Source: Bettongia penicillata ogilbyi (Eukaryota; Chordata; Mammalia; Diprotodontia; Potoroidae). Taken from it: 64,000 nucleotides of DNA. Both the position numbers and the translations under genes were made by a program. Positions 45,441 to 58,879 of the stretch are shown piece by piece. Positions within the stretch are counted from its first letter, which is position 1. Every line of letters starts with the position of its first letter. The notes under the pieces were generated by a model that saw only the letters and a list, made by a program, of their open reading frames with translations, was not told where the DNA came from and ran no database searches. Where the stretch lies: NCBI GenBank assembly GCA_023548195.1, contig JAJHZJ010000496.1, positions 10,571,570 to 10,635,569 on the forward strand, in the 5' to 3' direction.

Positions 45441-47171
45441 GATCCAGTGCCCCTAGAATCCAGAAGTCTGAGATGAGACTTGACTGTAGTATAGTTTCCC
45501 CCCTCCTCTCCTGAGATCTTAACCCTTCTTTTGCAGTCTTACCAATAATTTTGAGAAGGCCAGGGCAGAGATAAGACTGCCTAAAGGGAGCAAAACTTGG
45601 GCAAATTTTTCAAGTCTTTAGAAAACTTGGTGGAAGAAGAAAGTGTCCTAACCCTCACACCGTTATTTCTGTCTTCTACTTAGTTATTATGATCCTATAA
45701 CCTTGAGATTCATTTCTATCACTGTGCTGAATTAAAATTTTCAGATCTGCGTTTGGGTCTAGAATGCATTTTTTACATTAACATTCAGATTCTGCAAGCT
45801 TCAGTGTTACAGGAAAGTGTTTGACTGTGACTTGGTGACATCCAGAAGTTATTTCTGAAATTCCCCATTCTCTGTTCTGTGGAGCGGTATGGTAGAGTAA
45901 AGAGGACACTAGATTTGAAGCTGTGAAGATCTGGCTTCCAGTCCCCCCTCAGACCTTTTCTAGCTGTACGTGTGACCCCGAACAAGTCAGGTACCCTCTT
46001 AGGGCCCAAGTGTCCTGATTGGCAAAATAAGGGAATTCACTTTGAAAGTCTCTAAAGTTGCTTCCAGTGCTAGATTCATGAGCCAATGATGATAGTAAGT
46101 TCCTAAAGATTGTAGATTTCATCCTGGAATGGATGCCAGTGACCATAAGGTCACACATTTAGAACAAGAAGGGACCTTATAGACCATCTGTAATGTCTCT
46201 ATAACATCTATAACACTCTCATTTTACAGATGAGAAACTGAGTCCTGGAGAAGCCAAACAACCTGCCCAAAGTCATTCAGGCAGCAAGCAAAAAAAGAAA
46301 AAAAAATTATTAAGACACTCTAATAGCCAGTAACAGGCTTTATATATTCGACCCCAAGTTGTTCTGAATTCATCTGAAAAATATTATTAAAATCTTAGAA
46401 CTTTTATGATTCAGCTTCCAAGGCAGGATCTTTAAAAGGACTATCATTTGCTGCCCACATTATGGATTGCCCCCAGTGAAGGCTACATTCTCAGTCATTT
46501 TCTTCCCACTCCAGGACCTGCCCAAAACAGCTACCCAGTCAATATGTGTCTGTGTGAATGTACATGTGTGGGAACTATTAACCCATTTAACATAAGTTTA
46601 TGAAACATAATTTTGTGCAAGAGAAACTTGCACCAAAAAAAAGTGCCCATTAAGAAGTAAATATAAATGGGTTTTGGATTAGCCACTAAATTTTCCGGGT
46701 TCCCATCAGGGACCAACTCTAATCAAAATGACATATAGGTTATATATTTTCCTCTCCTGGTAATAGGATTTGGAAAATCTTCTTTTCAGCTTTCTGCAAT
46801 GAATGAGTTGACATTTAATGTCTGCCTAAGTCAGTTTAGAGGGGGGACCCTACCTAGGGTGTCTACATCAGTTGATGGTACCACTTTGGGGAGCATCACT
46901 GACCCACATCATTGACCAATTCAAACTAGAGCTTAAATCTGAGTCCAAAAATATCTCGATCTTGTGCTTTTTTGGTTATGTATCAAAAACTAGATAGAAT
47001 GGACAGGGATCATGGGGAAAAGATCTGGTGCATTTTTAATTGCTAAAAGAAATGCATTTTTTTCACAATGAGATACACCATGTAACAATTTCAGAGTTAC
47101 CTTCTGCAGGGTCTGCTAGCAGACTTAAGCAGTGACTAAATAAACTTTAGTAACAAGAAGAGTAGACATGT
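45441..47171. other. Intergenic DNA between the convergent genes
   Basis: A plus-strand MIR-type fragment (about 45875-46080) and a reversed one (about 46160-46290) are visible. The rest has no recognised element; its right end should include the KCNMB3 3' UTR, whose limit I cannot fix. Confidence 0.5.
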
Positions 47172-47561
47172 TTACCATCTTAAAAACCCTTGATTTCTTC
47201 CTTTCTGTCTCCCCTTCCTCCACAGTTTGTACTGTTGCAGTACTTTCCGGGAAGCTGTGTTGCCAGCTTCTGCCCTCACTGTATTGGTGTACTCCTCACA
47301 CAGCACTGACAAGTGTTGTGTTAATTTCACCATGCCCACAATCAATGCACCACCCAGCAGAGTCGATGATGGCCAAAACAAGCAGTGGAAGATAACCATT
47401 TGGTCGTACTTTTTTATCAGGACAACGTCCTCTGGTTTGCTGTCTGGGCTGTAGAAGCAGGAGAAAGGGGTCCCATTTTTGTGATCAAAGAATTCCTTGA
47501 TGTCCATAGCACTGTTGAGTAGATCATTCCTATCTCGATGGCACTTTGGTGTGTAAAAGCA
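47172..47561 (-). CDS. KCNMB3: KCNMB3 last coding exon: loop end, TM2 and C-terminal tail
   Basis: The minus-strand exon follows cgccttcctag. It encodes CFYTPKCHRDRNDLLNSAM, DIKEFFDHKNGTPFSCFYS, TM2 (LFWPSSTLLGGALIVGMV) and a basic tail ending QGFLRW before TAA (47174-47172); 129 codons plus stop. Up to TM2 and LTQHLSVLCEE it follows human closely. The last 35 residues or so resemble human only loosely. An internal Met can make this look like a separate 111-residue ORF; it is not. ATTAAA hexamers on the minus strand near 47040 and 46819 are possible poly(A) signals. Confidence 0.94.
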   Translation of the reverse strand, partial: CFYTPKCHRDRNDLLNSAMDIKEFFDHKNGTPFSCFYSPDSKPEDVVLIKKYDQMVIFHCLFWPSSTLLGGALIVGMVKLTQHLSVLCEEYTNTVRAEAGNTASRKVLQQYKLWRKGRQKGRNQGFLRW

Positions 47562-50500
47562 CTAGGAAGGCGAAGGAGGAAGAAAGAAAGATATAGTCAT
47601 AAGGCAACAGTTTCAAAATACTGAAACACATTTAACCTAGATGTGGCCTCATAGCCATGGAATGGTGCCAGTGGCAGCAAGGTATTGGGATAAGGGTCCG
47701 GAGGATGAAGCAGTGGTTTGGCAATCTCAAGTTGAGAATCAAAAGAAAATTCACAGTAAGAAGCGTTGGAGGATGGAGACACCTGCTATCTTGAGTTGTT
47801 TCTTCTCTCTGCCTTCCCTTCACAACAGCATTCCCACTAGGACTTTGTACCCCTGTCTTTCCTTTCTGTTACCTCACTTTTCTGTTTGAAGTTGTCAATT
47901 TCTCAAGTTATCTATCTTGGTGTCCTTGTGTCCAGCAACTAAAATACTGGTCAGAAATATCTCCCAAACATGTCATATTTTGTTATTGCCCTGAATCCTT
48001 GGATGAGGAGAGGACTGGGGGGGTGAGGGGAGGAGAGAGAGATGATGTCATGGTTCTGGTACTGAACATTAATTCAGGAAGGCAGGTAAGAAGGGTGTGA
48101 CTCTGTCAGCTGATTTTTTTGTGGGGTTTTTAAAGCATGTTAAGTTCACATAAATAAATAACTTGGAGGAACAATCCTAGAGTCAGAGGACCAAGGTTCA
48201 AATCTGTATGGTTCTAGACAAATCACGTAACAATTTCCTCATTTTTAAAATTAAGGGGTCAGCCTGGATCAGAAGTTATTAACCTGGAGTCTGTGAATTT
48301 TTTTTTAAATCCATTTTGATAACTATATTTTAATATAATTTGCTTTCTTTGTAATCCTATATATTCTATGCATTTGGGGGCAGCTAGGTGTGCAGTGGAT
48401 AGAGCACCAGTGCAGGAGTCAGGAGGACCTGAGTTCATATCTCACCTCAGACACTTGACACTCACTACCTGTATGACCTTGGGTAAGTCACTTATCTCCA
48501 ATTGCCTCATCCTGGGTCATCTCCAGTCATCCTGATGAACATCTGGTCACTGGATTCAGATGGCTCTGGAGGAGAAGTGAGGCTGGTGACCTGCACAGCT
48601 CTCCCTCACTCAAAACAAAGTCAAGTGCAAGTTATGTCATCATTTCTCTGATGGCATGGTCTTCTTCAGCAATGAAGGATGAACACACACATTCAATTCA
48701 CTTAAAAATTATTCTGCAGTGATGTCCACAGGCTTGCCAAAGAGGTCCATGACACCAAAAATGGTTAAGAAGTCCTAGACTACATTGAGATCCATTCCAG
48801 ATATAAATCTGTGGTTCTATAACCCGACTCATTCTCACTCTTGGATTTTGACTATTTTCCTCATAAAGCTCTTTGATCATTTTAACCTGCTTTTATCTCT
48901 ATGCATTGGGCAAGAACATCATATTATTTCCCAAAGCCCCCTAAGAGTAACCTCCAGACCCTGGACCCCCTGGAGGGAAGGCAACCCACAACCCACAAAA
49001 AGCTGCTAGCAACCTTGGCCCTTTAAATATATCACCAGTACATACATTACCTCTGGGTTTATCTGAACAGCTTCTTCATTGTAGTGCAGGAAAGCTTTCT
49101 GGCCAGAATGGGAGAGATTTACAGACACCTGGAGACAAGGGTACTTCCCCTGACCCCGGCAGTCAACCCCACAGGTGAACGAACAATCCAGCCAGTCGTC
49201 CTTCACGTGCGTGTCCATAATGGTACAGTTTGCCTCTTCTCGCTGCGTGCTTGAATTAAAAATATTCATGATTTACCTTTCCTCTAAAGCAAAGTTCTGG
49301 CAGAGCAGCATTTGACATACAAACAAATAAAGTCTGGCAGACTGCCTTTCTTTTCATCAACATTCTTCACAAAGGGTTAGGTTGCCAAGTCGGGGATCAG
49401 GTCCTTTGGACCCCGATTTCTGCCTTGCCCCTTAAGACTTAACTACCCTGAGCAAATCAGTGAGAGGTTCGTTTTTCAAGGAGTCTGAGAAGTCATGAGT
49501 CAACTTGATTCAACAAGGATTTATTAAGGCACTGTCCTGAGTGCTTGGGATGGGTCCAGAGCTGTGATTTCCTATTTGCAGGTAACTGCCTGTTCTGAAA
49601 CACACTATATTGATACAGGTCGGTCTAACTTTTAGTCCTGGTTTCCTGGAATAGTGGAAAGTTAAGTGACTTGACCAGTTTCTCACAGTCAGTATGGAGC
49701 AGGAACACATGCTGCATCTTCCTGACTACACAGCCCATATCCATCAAACCACACCACTGTTTGGGATTATGAGAATATAGAAACAAAACACCCCTCCCTG
49801 CCCTCAAGGACTTTCCTTCGTACTGACCAACCCAAGTGATGGACTCCCTAACTTTGACTTTGCAATGAAAAGGCAAAAGATTGCTCTCACCTAATACAAA
49901 ATCTTAATTTACTAAGTCATGCTTTTTATTGGGCATCAACAAGCAGGCAAGAGGTGGACCAGGTCTTCAGCAAATAATTACACAAGGTTAGGCTGGAAGG
50001 GCTTTCGAGATCCCTGAGTCCAATAAGAGCAATAGGTGACGTTTTTAGAGTGCTTTGAAGTTTGTAAAGCATTTTACAGAGAACCTCATTTGACCTTTAT
50101 GGTTTGAAAACTGACCAATGTCCCAGGATTTGGAGTCCAGAGAGACAAGTATTCTCTCTCCGCCTTGGTCTCTGAACTGGAAGGCAGACTTGAATGACAT
50201 GCAGTTGTTTGTAGAGAGACACACAGACCAAGAAGAAGCAGTGGGTGAGAGAGACCTGAGAAGCAGCAGCGGTAATGTGGACACAGAATCCCCAGGCTCA
50301 CCTAGGACTTAGCGAGCTGAACTAGATCGCTTGTGGAAAGAACTGCCAGGGCAAAGACAGCAACTGAAAGGGAAAATTAATAATGAGAAAAGGAAGTGAG
50401 GGCTGAGATGCCGCAGAGAAGGAACAGATCTAGGCAGGCCATTGGGCCCTTGGAATAAATGATTCAGACTGAAGTTATCACCTCCTCAAGAAATGAGGGA

Positions 50501-53500
50501 AGTTCCCTCCTCACTCAACAAAAAAAGGTCTGCTCTTTCCATGTCTGTCCAGTAACAAACACTGTAACATACTCTGTTCACTTCTTTTACCTAAACATTT
50601 CCTGCATTCTAAATTTGCTTCAAATATTAAGAGGGCATGAGTGACCTAGAAATGCAGCTAGGTCCTGATTAGTGTGAATCCTCTGAAGCAGTTGTATGTA
50701 TTTGAATTTGCACTATTTGAAGCCAGTATTATATAAGTGTGGCCATTGGTTCCAGCCTAATGGAATATGCAATGTAAATTTGAATAATGTGGTCACTTTG
50801 GGAATTCATTATTTGTACTAATAAAGATTTAACTATATAAAACTTTAAATTAGGACAGAAAGCTAAACTTCTGTTTGAATGTTGGGAATTTTCCAAATTA
50901 GGGGCTCTGAGCTATTGTTACTATATTATTAATTTTTCATCTCTTATCAATTCCATAAAATAGCAGAAACATGTAGAAGTAAAGGCCATTATGTTGTCCC
51001 TAGGCTACAAGTAAACTAGCTCTTGTAACAAAATGAGGTTAATTAAATGTCCCCCCCAAAAAGCAAGCAGGGTGGAAATAGGCAAAGCTAATAAACTTCC
51101 ACTAACAAACCACCAATGTTACTGTTTTATGTACCCCTGTACATGGGACGTATGGATGAGGAAACTGAGGATTGGAGCCCACAATCACACAGCTGGTCAA
51201 TGTCAGAAATAGTATTTGAACAGCACTGAGTTATCGAATCTGCAGGTAGTACAGATAAAAAGTCACTGGAAAAAGATGCTTTGTCTTCACAACCCCATGA
51301 AGTAGGCAAAAAACTACGTCCAAGGCATAAAGGTAGAAAAAACAAAGTGGAAAGAGTTTTAATTAACTTCAATCATGATCACTTGGCTAATAAATGTCAG
51401 AGTGGGTATTTGATCTAAGCTCTAGAACTTTTTCCATGATGTTCTGCCTCTTCGCATAACCTGTTTTAAGTCTTCCCTTTTCCTCTATTCTTTCAGCCTT
51501 TGGGGATTAGGAAACATGATGTTGACATTCCTGATAAGATTCCTGGCCACCAATTTTTTAAACCCAACTGAATTCCATTCATATTCAAGTGCTGGTAGGG
51601 AACTCTAATTGCAGTGAACCAGAACCAGAAATGCACAAACTCCCTCTCAGAATGGTTGAACAGGACTAAATCCTTGAGGGCAGGGAGGATTTTTCACTTT
51701 GTCTTTATATCTCCATACCTACTACTTAAATACTTGTTGAGATCAGATTCAATTGGGTGGAAGGAAAAGGAGAAAGCAGTGAGGAAAGAGATTAAAGATG
51801 CAAAACAGAGAGAATGATTGATGGAGAAGGGCTCTAGAAGAGGCAGCCATCATCCAGATAGCAACCCTGTGGAGACTGGTCCTGCCATCCTCACCATCAT
51901 TAACCACTGACCTACTGCCACCAGCAGGGGTCAAGGCGGTCTAGCTGAAGTAGCAATGGACTACGAGGATAAGTCAGAAGATAGTATGTGCCTGGTCAAC
52001 TAAAACACATCAACCCTCAACTACCACCTCCCCTCAAACCCTGGTGGAGGCAATCCAGAGCCATGTGCCCAAGATCATCAAAAATAATAAGTGTCCCCCA
52101 AGCCACCAGCCCTGCTTCCAGTCTAGACTCTACAACCTCTGTAGGGACCCAAGGAACTTTCACTGCCACAATCCTTGCGACTGTCAAATGGCTCAAAGTC
52201 AGTAATGGATATTTTTTTAATCAATGGATATGGTACTAAAGAAGATTCATTACTATCCACCTTGTTGTTGCATCCTAAGGAATACAGCACCTTTCCACCT
52301 GCCCTATAGTGGAATCCTCTCCCACGTACTGTCTCCCCCACTGGAATAGAAGTGCCTTGAGAGTAGGGCCTATATTCTTGTGATTGTCTAGCCTTAACAG
52401 GAATTAAGAGTTGGCATTTATTTAATGTTTTATGGTAACAAGAAAGCCTTACACACATTTTTCTTTTATTCCCCAAAACAACTGTATGAGGTAACCAGAA
52501 AACATTACTATCTCCATCTTACAGATGAGCAAATTGGAGTACAGAGAGGTTTAGAAGATCTGAATTCACATACAGCTTTAACACTCATTAGCTGTGTGTT
52601 ATTGAGCTGGGATACGAGCCCAAACATTCCAGTTCAAGTCTAATGCTCCTTACATCATGCCATGTCACTTCTCCCACCCTTTTCACCCCTAAAAGTGTTA
52701 TCTTGGATATCAGTACCAGGGGAAAGATGAGTCAGTCCTTTACTGCTACAAAATTTATTTTGTCCTAAACACTGAGAATCACTGAAATGTACAACTGCAG
52801 AAATATGAAAGAAATAATCAATAAAAAGAACTCTTCATAGGTGCAGTAGAAAAAACATTTGTCTTTGGGTCAGAAGTAGTAGGTCCAAGTCCAGATTTGA
52901 TATTTGTTGCGTGGGCCTGTGTTAATGGAGATAATTAACTGTCCATGCATTGCCTGCCTAACAGGCTTGTTGTAAGGAGAGAGATTTGTGAGGCTTACAC
53001 ATGAGTTTTTTATTCACATATGAGCTATAATTATAATAACACTCTAGAATGATACTGTGTGTAAAGATATCATAGTTTGTTATAATATCACATGTGAGGT
53101 TATTATATGACATTATAATAATCAACAGAAACATGCTGCAGCACAGGACCATGTGGCATGTAGAAAACCTTTAAAAGGTCTCTGGATCAATTCCTGATCA
53201 CAGAAGACACTTTCTACCCAGAGCTTCCAGAAATATTCCTGGGCTACAAGCTACTCTATTATAATCTTGATTCAATTCTTACTGAGTTTACCTGCAACTG
53301 TAGGAAGATAGTCCAAAATTGTACCTAAAATTCTAAGAGCATTGTCACTCACTAAATGTAATATGGCCACATAATTAATTCTAAACCCCAGAAACATTTA
53401 AATGAGCAAAGAATGACAGCATCACACAGTGGAAAGCCTGATTGTGTAGTGAATGACCTGGCTTTGACTCCCAGTTCCACTACTTACCTAGATCAACTGG

Positions 53501-55439
53501 ATCGAGTTCATTTTCTCTCTGTGGACCCATTTTCTCATCATAAAAATATCAGTTAGACTAGAAGATCTCCATAATGCTTTTCTGCTCTAAATCTGTGATC
53601 CTGTTCTCTGTCATCACCCAGTTACTCACTATACTCTCAGTAGGAATATTTATTTTGCTCCCATTTGTCTGGCTTGGTTTTTGTAATTTTATAATGATTT
53701 TATAATACTCAATTACTTACAACTTTAATCATCTGGATTTCACATTTAATTATGCATGAACTTACGAGGTCTATAAATGGGCCTCTGCTTTCAAGTAATC
53801 AAATAGTATTCATGAGCAAAATAGCAGTAAGTGGTATAATAATTCAGTAAGTGTGGATAGAAGGGACGATCTCCAAACTCATTCCCACAGACCTTGAGTG
53901 CCAGTGTGAACATCTTTAGTATCCATTATCTTCACAATGTCTCATGAAATGTCAAAGTGACTACTGGTTCCTTCTCTGAATAGTGCGTCATTTCAATCTG
54001 ATAAATTTCAGGGGACAGAGTTATTTAAACACTGCATTGAGGAAAACATTAAGTCAGGAGAAAGGGGATGCAATGTCATTTCACTACCACTGAAAAGAAT
54101 TGGGTTACTCTATGATATTACAGATCTGGAATCTGGGATATATTTACCTTCTTGTTCAATGGTAAATACCTCCCTCCCACTGGAACATTAAGCTGTCAGA
54201 ACTCCTACCAGGGGACCTCTTCAAAGAACTTTTGCTCCCTAATGAGCTTTCTTGCCTATACTCTTTCTGATAATAAATTTGATTTGAGAACCAAGCAGCT
54301 CAGAAATACAAAGAGATCTTTGAAAACTGTCCCTGTTAACATTCAAAAGGTCAGGTACAAACAAGTGAAGGTGTTGTCTCCAGAAGGCCAAGGGCACTGT
54401 GTAACCTTCAGTGGGTGACTCTCCCTCACTAGGTCTCAGTTTCCTTAACTGTAAAATGCAGGGGTGGTACTAGATAATGTCAGAGGCCCCTTCCAACACT
54501 AGCATTCTAGGTCACTAGGAAATGGCCATGTTTAGAGAGTCTGTTATCTTCTTTGAGCACAGGTCAGCTCATTAACAAAGGAGATCCCAAGATACTTGAT
54601 CTAAAGGTGGACTTCCGAAGTTATCTAACCCAGCTTCCTTGTTCTACATAACACTGTGAAGAAGGGATGGGGAAACAGTGGCAGAACAGCTCTCCATAGC
54701 AGCCAATGCCATCATCACAATGAGTAGTGTTGAACTCAGGGTCAGGAAGACCCAAGTTTAAATCCTACCCGAGATACTTACTGACCCTGGGCAAGTCATA
54801 TAAACTCTCTCAGCTTTGTTCCTCGTATGTAATATAAAATCGGGATAAAAAAAGCATCTTCCTCATGGAGTTGTCATGAGGATCCAACAAAATTATGCCT
54901 GTAAATGGCTCTGCAAATCTGAAAGTGCTGTATAAACACTAGCTATTATCTTAAGGACACCACACCTCTCTCCAGCTTTGATGCTCTCTTCTGTACTTCC
55001 TCCAGCCTGTCTATGTCTTACCCAAAGTGTGACTCCTGAACACTGCATGCCAGATGTGGTCTGCCCAGGGCAGAGCAGAGTGGAGCTTCACTTCCCTTCA
55101 TTGGACACTAGGCCTTCCTTCGTATAGCAGGAATGGCATTGTCACCTTGGCTGCCATAACTCATAATTGGTTCTTACTGAGTCTGCCCAGCCCACGAGCA
55201 GGGATGCACACAATGAGCATTTCTTTTGGGTGGCTGTTTCTTACCTGAGCATGAAAGGTTTTAGAATGGTGACTCCAAGCAAAAAAAACATGAGGACAGA
55301 GAAACCCATCATTGCAAACCCCAGTAGAATGGCTCGATCTTCTCCTGCACTGGAGGGAAGTTTTTTCTGCACATCTGGAGCAGGCTCTCCATCACCATGG
55401 CTTTTCTTTTTCCTCCTATCATTAGTAGAGAAGGCTGAC
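47172..55439 (-). CDS. KCNMB3: KCNMB3, BK channel beta-3 subunit (partial, three downstream coding exons)
   Basis: Beta-3 is an auxiliary subunit of the large-conductance calcium- and voltage-activated potassium channel, altering gating and inactivation at the membrane. Exons, in transcript order: 55439-55245, 49249-49051, 47561-47172. They join in frame to about 260 residues: a short cytosolic N-segment, TM1 (around FAMMGFSVLMFFLLG), a cysteine-rich extracellular loop, TM2 (around LFWPSSTLLGGALIVGMV) and a cytosolic tail. The sequence closely follows mammalian KCNMB3. The exon supplying the initiator Met is missing: upstream of 55439 the frame reaches a stop without ATG, and the first exon base completes a split codon, as in human where alternative first exons splice here. 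The gene converges on PIK3CA, the same neighbour as in human. Confidence 0.93.
47562..49050. other. KCNMB3 last intron
   Basis: It contains a plus-strand MIR-type fragment (about 48170-48300) and a full RTE-tailed SINE (48376-48690). No further coding signal. Confidence 0.6.
48376..48690 (+). mobile_element. tRNA-derived SINE with RTE-like tail, second copy
   Basis: Same layout as the copy at 6305: gggggcagctaggtgtgcag at the head, ctggaggagaagtgaggctg in the body and gaaggatgaacacacac at the tail. It lies antisense to KCNMB3 in its last intron. No clean target-site duplication seen. Confidence 0.85.
49051..49249 (-). CDS. KCNMB3: KCNMB3 exon encoding most of the extracellular loop
   Basis: The 199-nt minus-strand exon follows tttaattcaag and ends at cccagag|gtaatg. 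It encodes TQREEANCTIMDTHVKDDW, then the CSFTCGVDCRGQGKYPC cysteine cluster and QVSVNLSHSGQKAFLHYNE. Two N-glycosylation sequons (NCT, NLS) are visible. The paired cysteines form the disulfide-stabilised loop that caps the BK pore mouth, by family knowledge. Confidence 0.94.
49250..55244. other. KCNMB3 intron between loop exon and TM1 exon
   Basis: Six kilobases with MIR-type fragments (plus: about 52840-52960, 53418-53600, 54400-54510, 54715-54945; minus: about 52400-52670), a GC-richer block at about 51860-52390 resembling the one at 17060, and an L3/CR1-type piece at about 54960-55170. No coding exon recognised. Confidence 0.55.
55245..55439 (-). CDS. KCNMB3: KCNMB3 exon with N-terminal cytosolic segment and TM1
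   Basis: Read on the minus strand, the 195-nt exon follows cttgtcaaag and ends at atgctcag|gtaaga. It encodes SAFSTNDRRKKKSHGDGEP, then LPSSAGEDRAILLGFAMMG and TM1, ending KPFML. LPSSAGEDRA before TM1 is characteristic of beta-3. The segment before it is more diverged, as expected of the variable N-terminal tail. Confidence 0.93.
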
Positions 55440-58400
55440 CTTTGACAAGATTGATTAAAAAATATTATTTTAAAATCATCATTATAATCTCATGTAAATA
55501 TATAATTTACAGCTCCCCAAAAGAAAAGAAATATTCCCATTTGTTGTTATTCCCCAGGTAAGATTATAAATGAAAATAAAGTAAATCCATACATGTATAG
55601 GCTATATCAGGTTGATTATTGTCTTGAGGAGGTTGGAGGGGAAGGAGGGAGAAAAAAATTTGGAACTCAAAATCTTATAAAAATGAATGTTGAAAACTAA
55701 AAGAAAAGAAAAAAGAACTAGGATTCTATGAGGGTGAAATGAAGAATAGAGTACCTCTGCTCCTACTATATGGCAATAGAATTCCCATCACAGTGCTTTG
55801 CACAAGGATATCTAGCTCCTGGGGCAACCACTACCCAGAAGCAAAACAACTGAAACAAATAGCACTAAATTTGCCTTCTAATCAATTTTATAATTCATGG
55901 TGTGAAAGTAGTACAACAGATTCAGATGAATGGAAGGGAAAATTGCTTACAATGATATCTTAGGGGACAGAATCTCATAGATGGAAGGAACTTGGAGATT
56001 TCATTTTTTTAGTTTAAACCAAATTCTAGCGTCCCAGGCTCCATCTCATACGGATGCATAAAGGAAAGTACAATTGAGATTTTTTTATTTGTCCCTGTTG
56101 GAACAGGTTGATGCTATCTCTGGAAGGAAGGTGGAATTGAGGATTATCTCCCAAGGAAAGAGGGAGGAAATTCTTGTTGTAGCAAATGGGAAAGGTGTCT
56201 ATAATTTGGGAATTGCTTTATGAACAGAACGGAGAGAAGGGAGTGGCAAAAGAGTTGTAAACCATCGCCCCCCAAGGTTACCAGAATCCTGAATCTCCTC
56301 TTTTCTATCCTCTGAAAATGTTTAACCTCCATTTGATCTCTGTACAAGGCACATGACATGATAAATAAATGAGTCTGGTAAAAATAAATGAAATTTTAAA
56401 AGTAAGAATTTAAAAAAGGAAAGAAATTAAATCCATACTAATTCAGACTAAAGGAGGTCTAAATTAACATAAAGTTTTTGTCACAGAATTTTTTTAATGA
56501 ATGCAATTTTGTTCCTTTCAAGCAATAAACTCATCTGGTTGTTTACTACGGTATAGAGAAAGAGTCAAAAGAGCCTAGTTCAAATCCCAATTCTTCAGTT
56601 TATTACCTGTGTGACCTTGAACAAGTCACTTAACAATTATGAGTCACAAAATGTAAAATGAAATAGCTTGACTAGATGACCTCTGAGGTCACTTCCATCT
56701 CTAATCTCCATCTCTCAGAATCCCTAGTTTTCTTCAGGAAGTTTTTCATGTATTCTCAGCTACTACTACACCTATCCCTCCCTCTGCTGAACCTACCCAT
56801 CATTTTGTATTTATTTTTATATCATCTTTTTTGAAAATACTTGCACATGTAAATATCCAGTCTAATTTCCCCAAAAATTTCCTTGTGTCTATTTTGTATT
56901 TGTATCTCCAGCACCTAACATTATACTTGGCACACAGCTCACACACATAAATACATGTTGATGAACTTATTTTGTACATACTAATATATGTATATGTATT
57001 ACCTATTACCCTCCAACTTGACTGTTTCTTCAGGAAAAGAATCTGTTTTACTTTTGTCTTCAAACCTCCTAGGTCCAGCAGAGCATCCCACACACCGGCG
57101 GTTCTTAATAATTGCTCATTGTGTGATGGATCCTAAGACTAAACTGGTAAATATGACCTAATAATAACAGCTTAAATTTATGTAGCAATTGCAGGCTTTT
57201 TGTACAATCACTTTTACATTCATTATCTCATTTGTGGCTCACAATCACCTTGTGGGGTAGGTGCCATTATTTTCCCCCATTTTTTAAGATGAGGGGACTG
57301 AGGCACTGAGAGGTAAATGACTTGCCCAAGGTCATGCAGCTAGTATGTGAAGCAAGATTGTAGTGAAGATCCAACCCTAATAGTCTGTCCTGTATGGCAT
57401 ACTTCTTAGGCATTCTTAGCTTTTTATGGGAGAGATATCTCTTTTCTGAGTACATGTAGTAAGTAGGTAATTGCTGCTAAAATTGATCTACCATAACATA
57501 AAACATAACAGTAAAAAACCCTAGATTTTATTATGCTTAGGCATAAGTTCATATCTGAGACAAAAAAATAAATGTGAACAAAGACTAGGAGTCTAACAAG
57601 GCCTCTTATAGACAAGATTACATCCGAATGACAAAGAATTAATTCTTTTGCAATCTTGTACATTACTCTAGACCATAAAAGGTAAAGAAACGATAGATTC
57701 ATAAATGTCATAAAAATTGAAACAAACTTAATTAAAGTCACAATCTCCTACATCCCCTAGGGAAACAAACCTAGTTAAAAAGACTCCATTGGTAAACTAA
57801 GTCAGGTTACAGATTAAGCCACAGTTAGAAGGTTCACACGCAATTAGTTGACTGAGGGGAAGATTTACATGCCATCAAGACAAACAAGAAAACTGGTGTC
57901 AGGGAAATTTTTCCTTGCACAGGTAGCTAGGGGAACTAACAACCAAATCAGTTTGGGGAGCTCAACTTTTGTTTATATCAAAAGAAGATCCAACGGTCTT
58001 CCCTTAACGCTATTATTCCAGAAGTCAGGTTTTTGGCCAGGTGAGATTAATATTACACAGGCCAGGCTTTCAGTCAACTAAGAGCTGCAGCAAGAATGGC
58101 CCTGAGGCTACATAACAAAAATTAATAAAAGAAAGCCCAGAATCAAAAATTTCCCGTAACAACTACACTTGTCAATTTTTTATCTAATTCCAAATCAGTG
58201 CAAAGGACTTTTTAAAATTTGTTTTCTTGAAATCCACTAACTCATTGTTTGCTGAATTATGAATTGATCCAACCATTTCGGGGAGCAATCTGGAATTATG
58301 CCCAAAGAGTTATTAAACTACCTATATCCTCTGACCCAGAAATACCACTACTGAGTCTATTTCCAAAGATGATTGGGGGGAAGGAAGAGAACCCTTACGT

Positions 58401-58764
58401 TCTAAAATGTTCATAGCAGTTCTTTTTGTGGTGGTAACGAACTGGACATTGCAGGAATTCCCACCAACTGGGGAACAACTGAACAAGTTGTGACACATGA
58501 TTGTGAGGGAGTACTCCTGTGCTGTAAGAAAGGAGGAGTGCAGTGATCTTAGAAAAAACATGGCAAGACTTGAATGAAATCAAGAAGAGTGACATGAGCA
58601 GAACCGAGAGAACACTGTGTAAAGTAGCAGCAACATTGTTTTAAGAATGACTTTCAACAAATAAATTATTTTTGTCATTATAAATACCCAAATTAATTAT
58701 AAAGGATACATGGAGGAAGATACATCTGGAGAAAGAGCTGATAAATAGAAGCACGTATAGAATG

Positions 58765-58769
<5 letters not shown>

Positions 58770-58805
<36 letters not shown>
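58770..58805. repeat. (CA)n microsatellite
   Basis: About seventeen CA units within the LINE-1 3' UTR fragment. Confidence 0.95.
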
Positions 58806-58808
<3 letters not shown>

Positions 58809-58879
58809 TTTGTATCTAATGGTGGCCACCTCTAGGGTGCAGGGGAGAGAAAAAAAGAAATTTACATGGTAACTTTGTG

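Noticed and set aside
54152..54418. An 88-residue plus-strand open frame in the KCNMB3 intron
   Set aside because: No family resemblance, no splice context, and its end runs into a MIR-type fragment.
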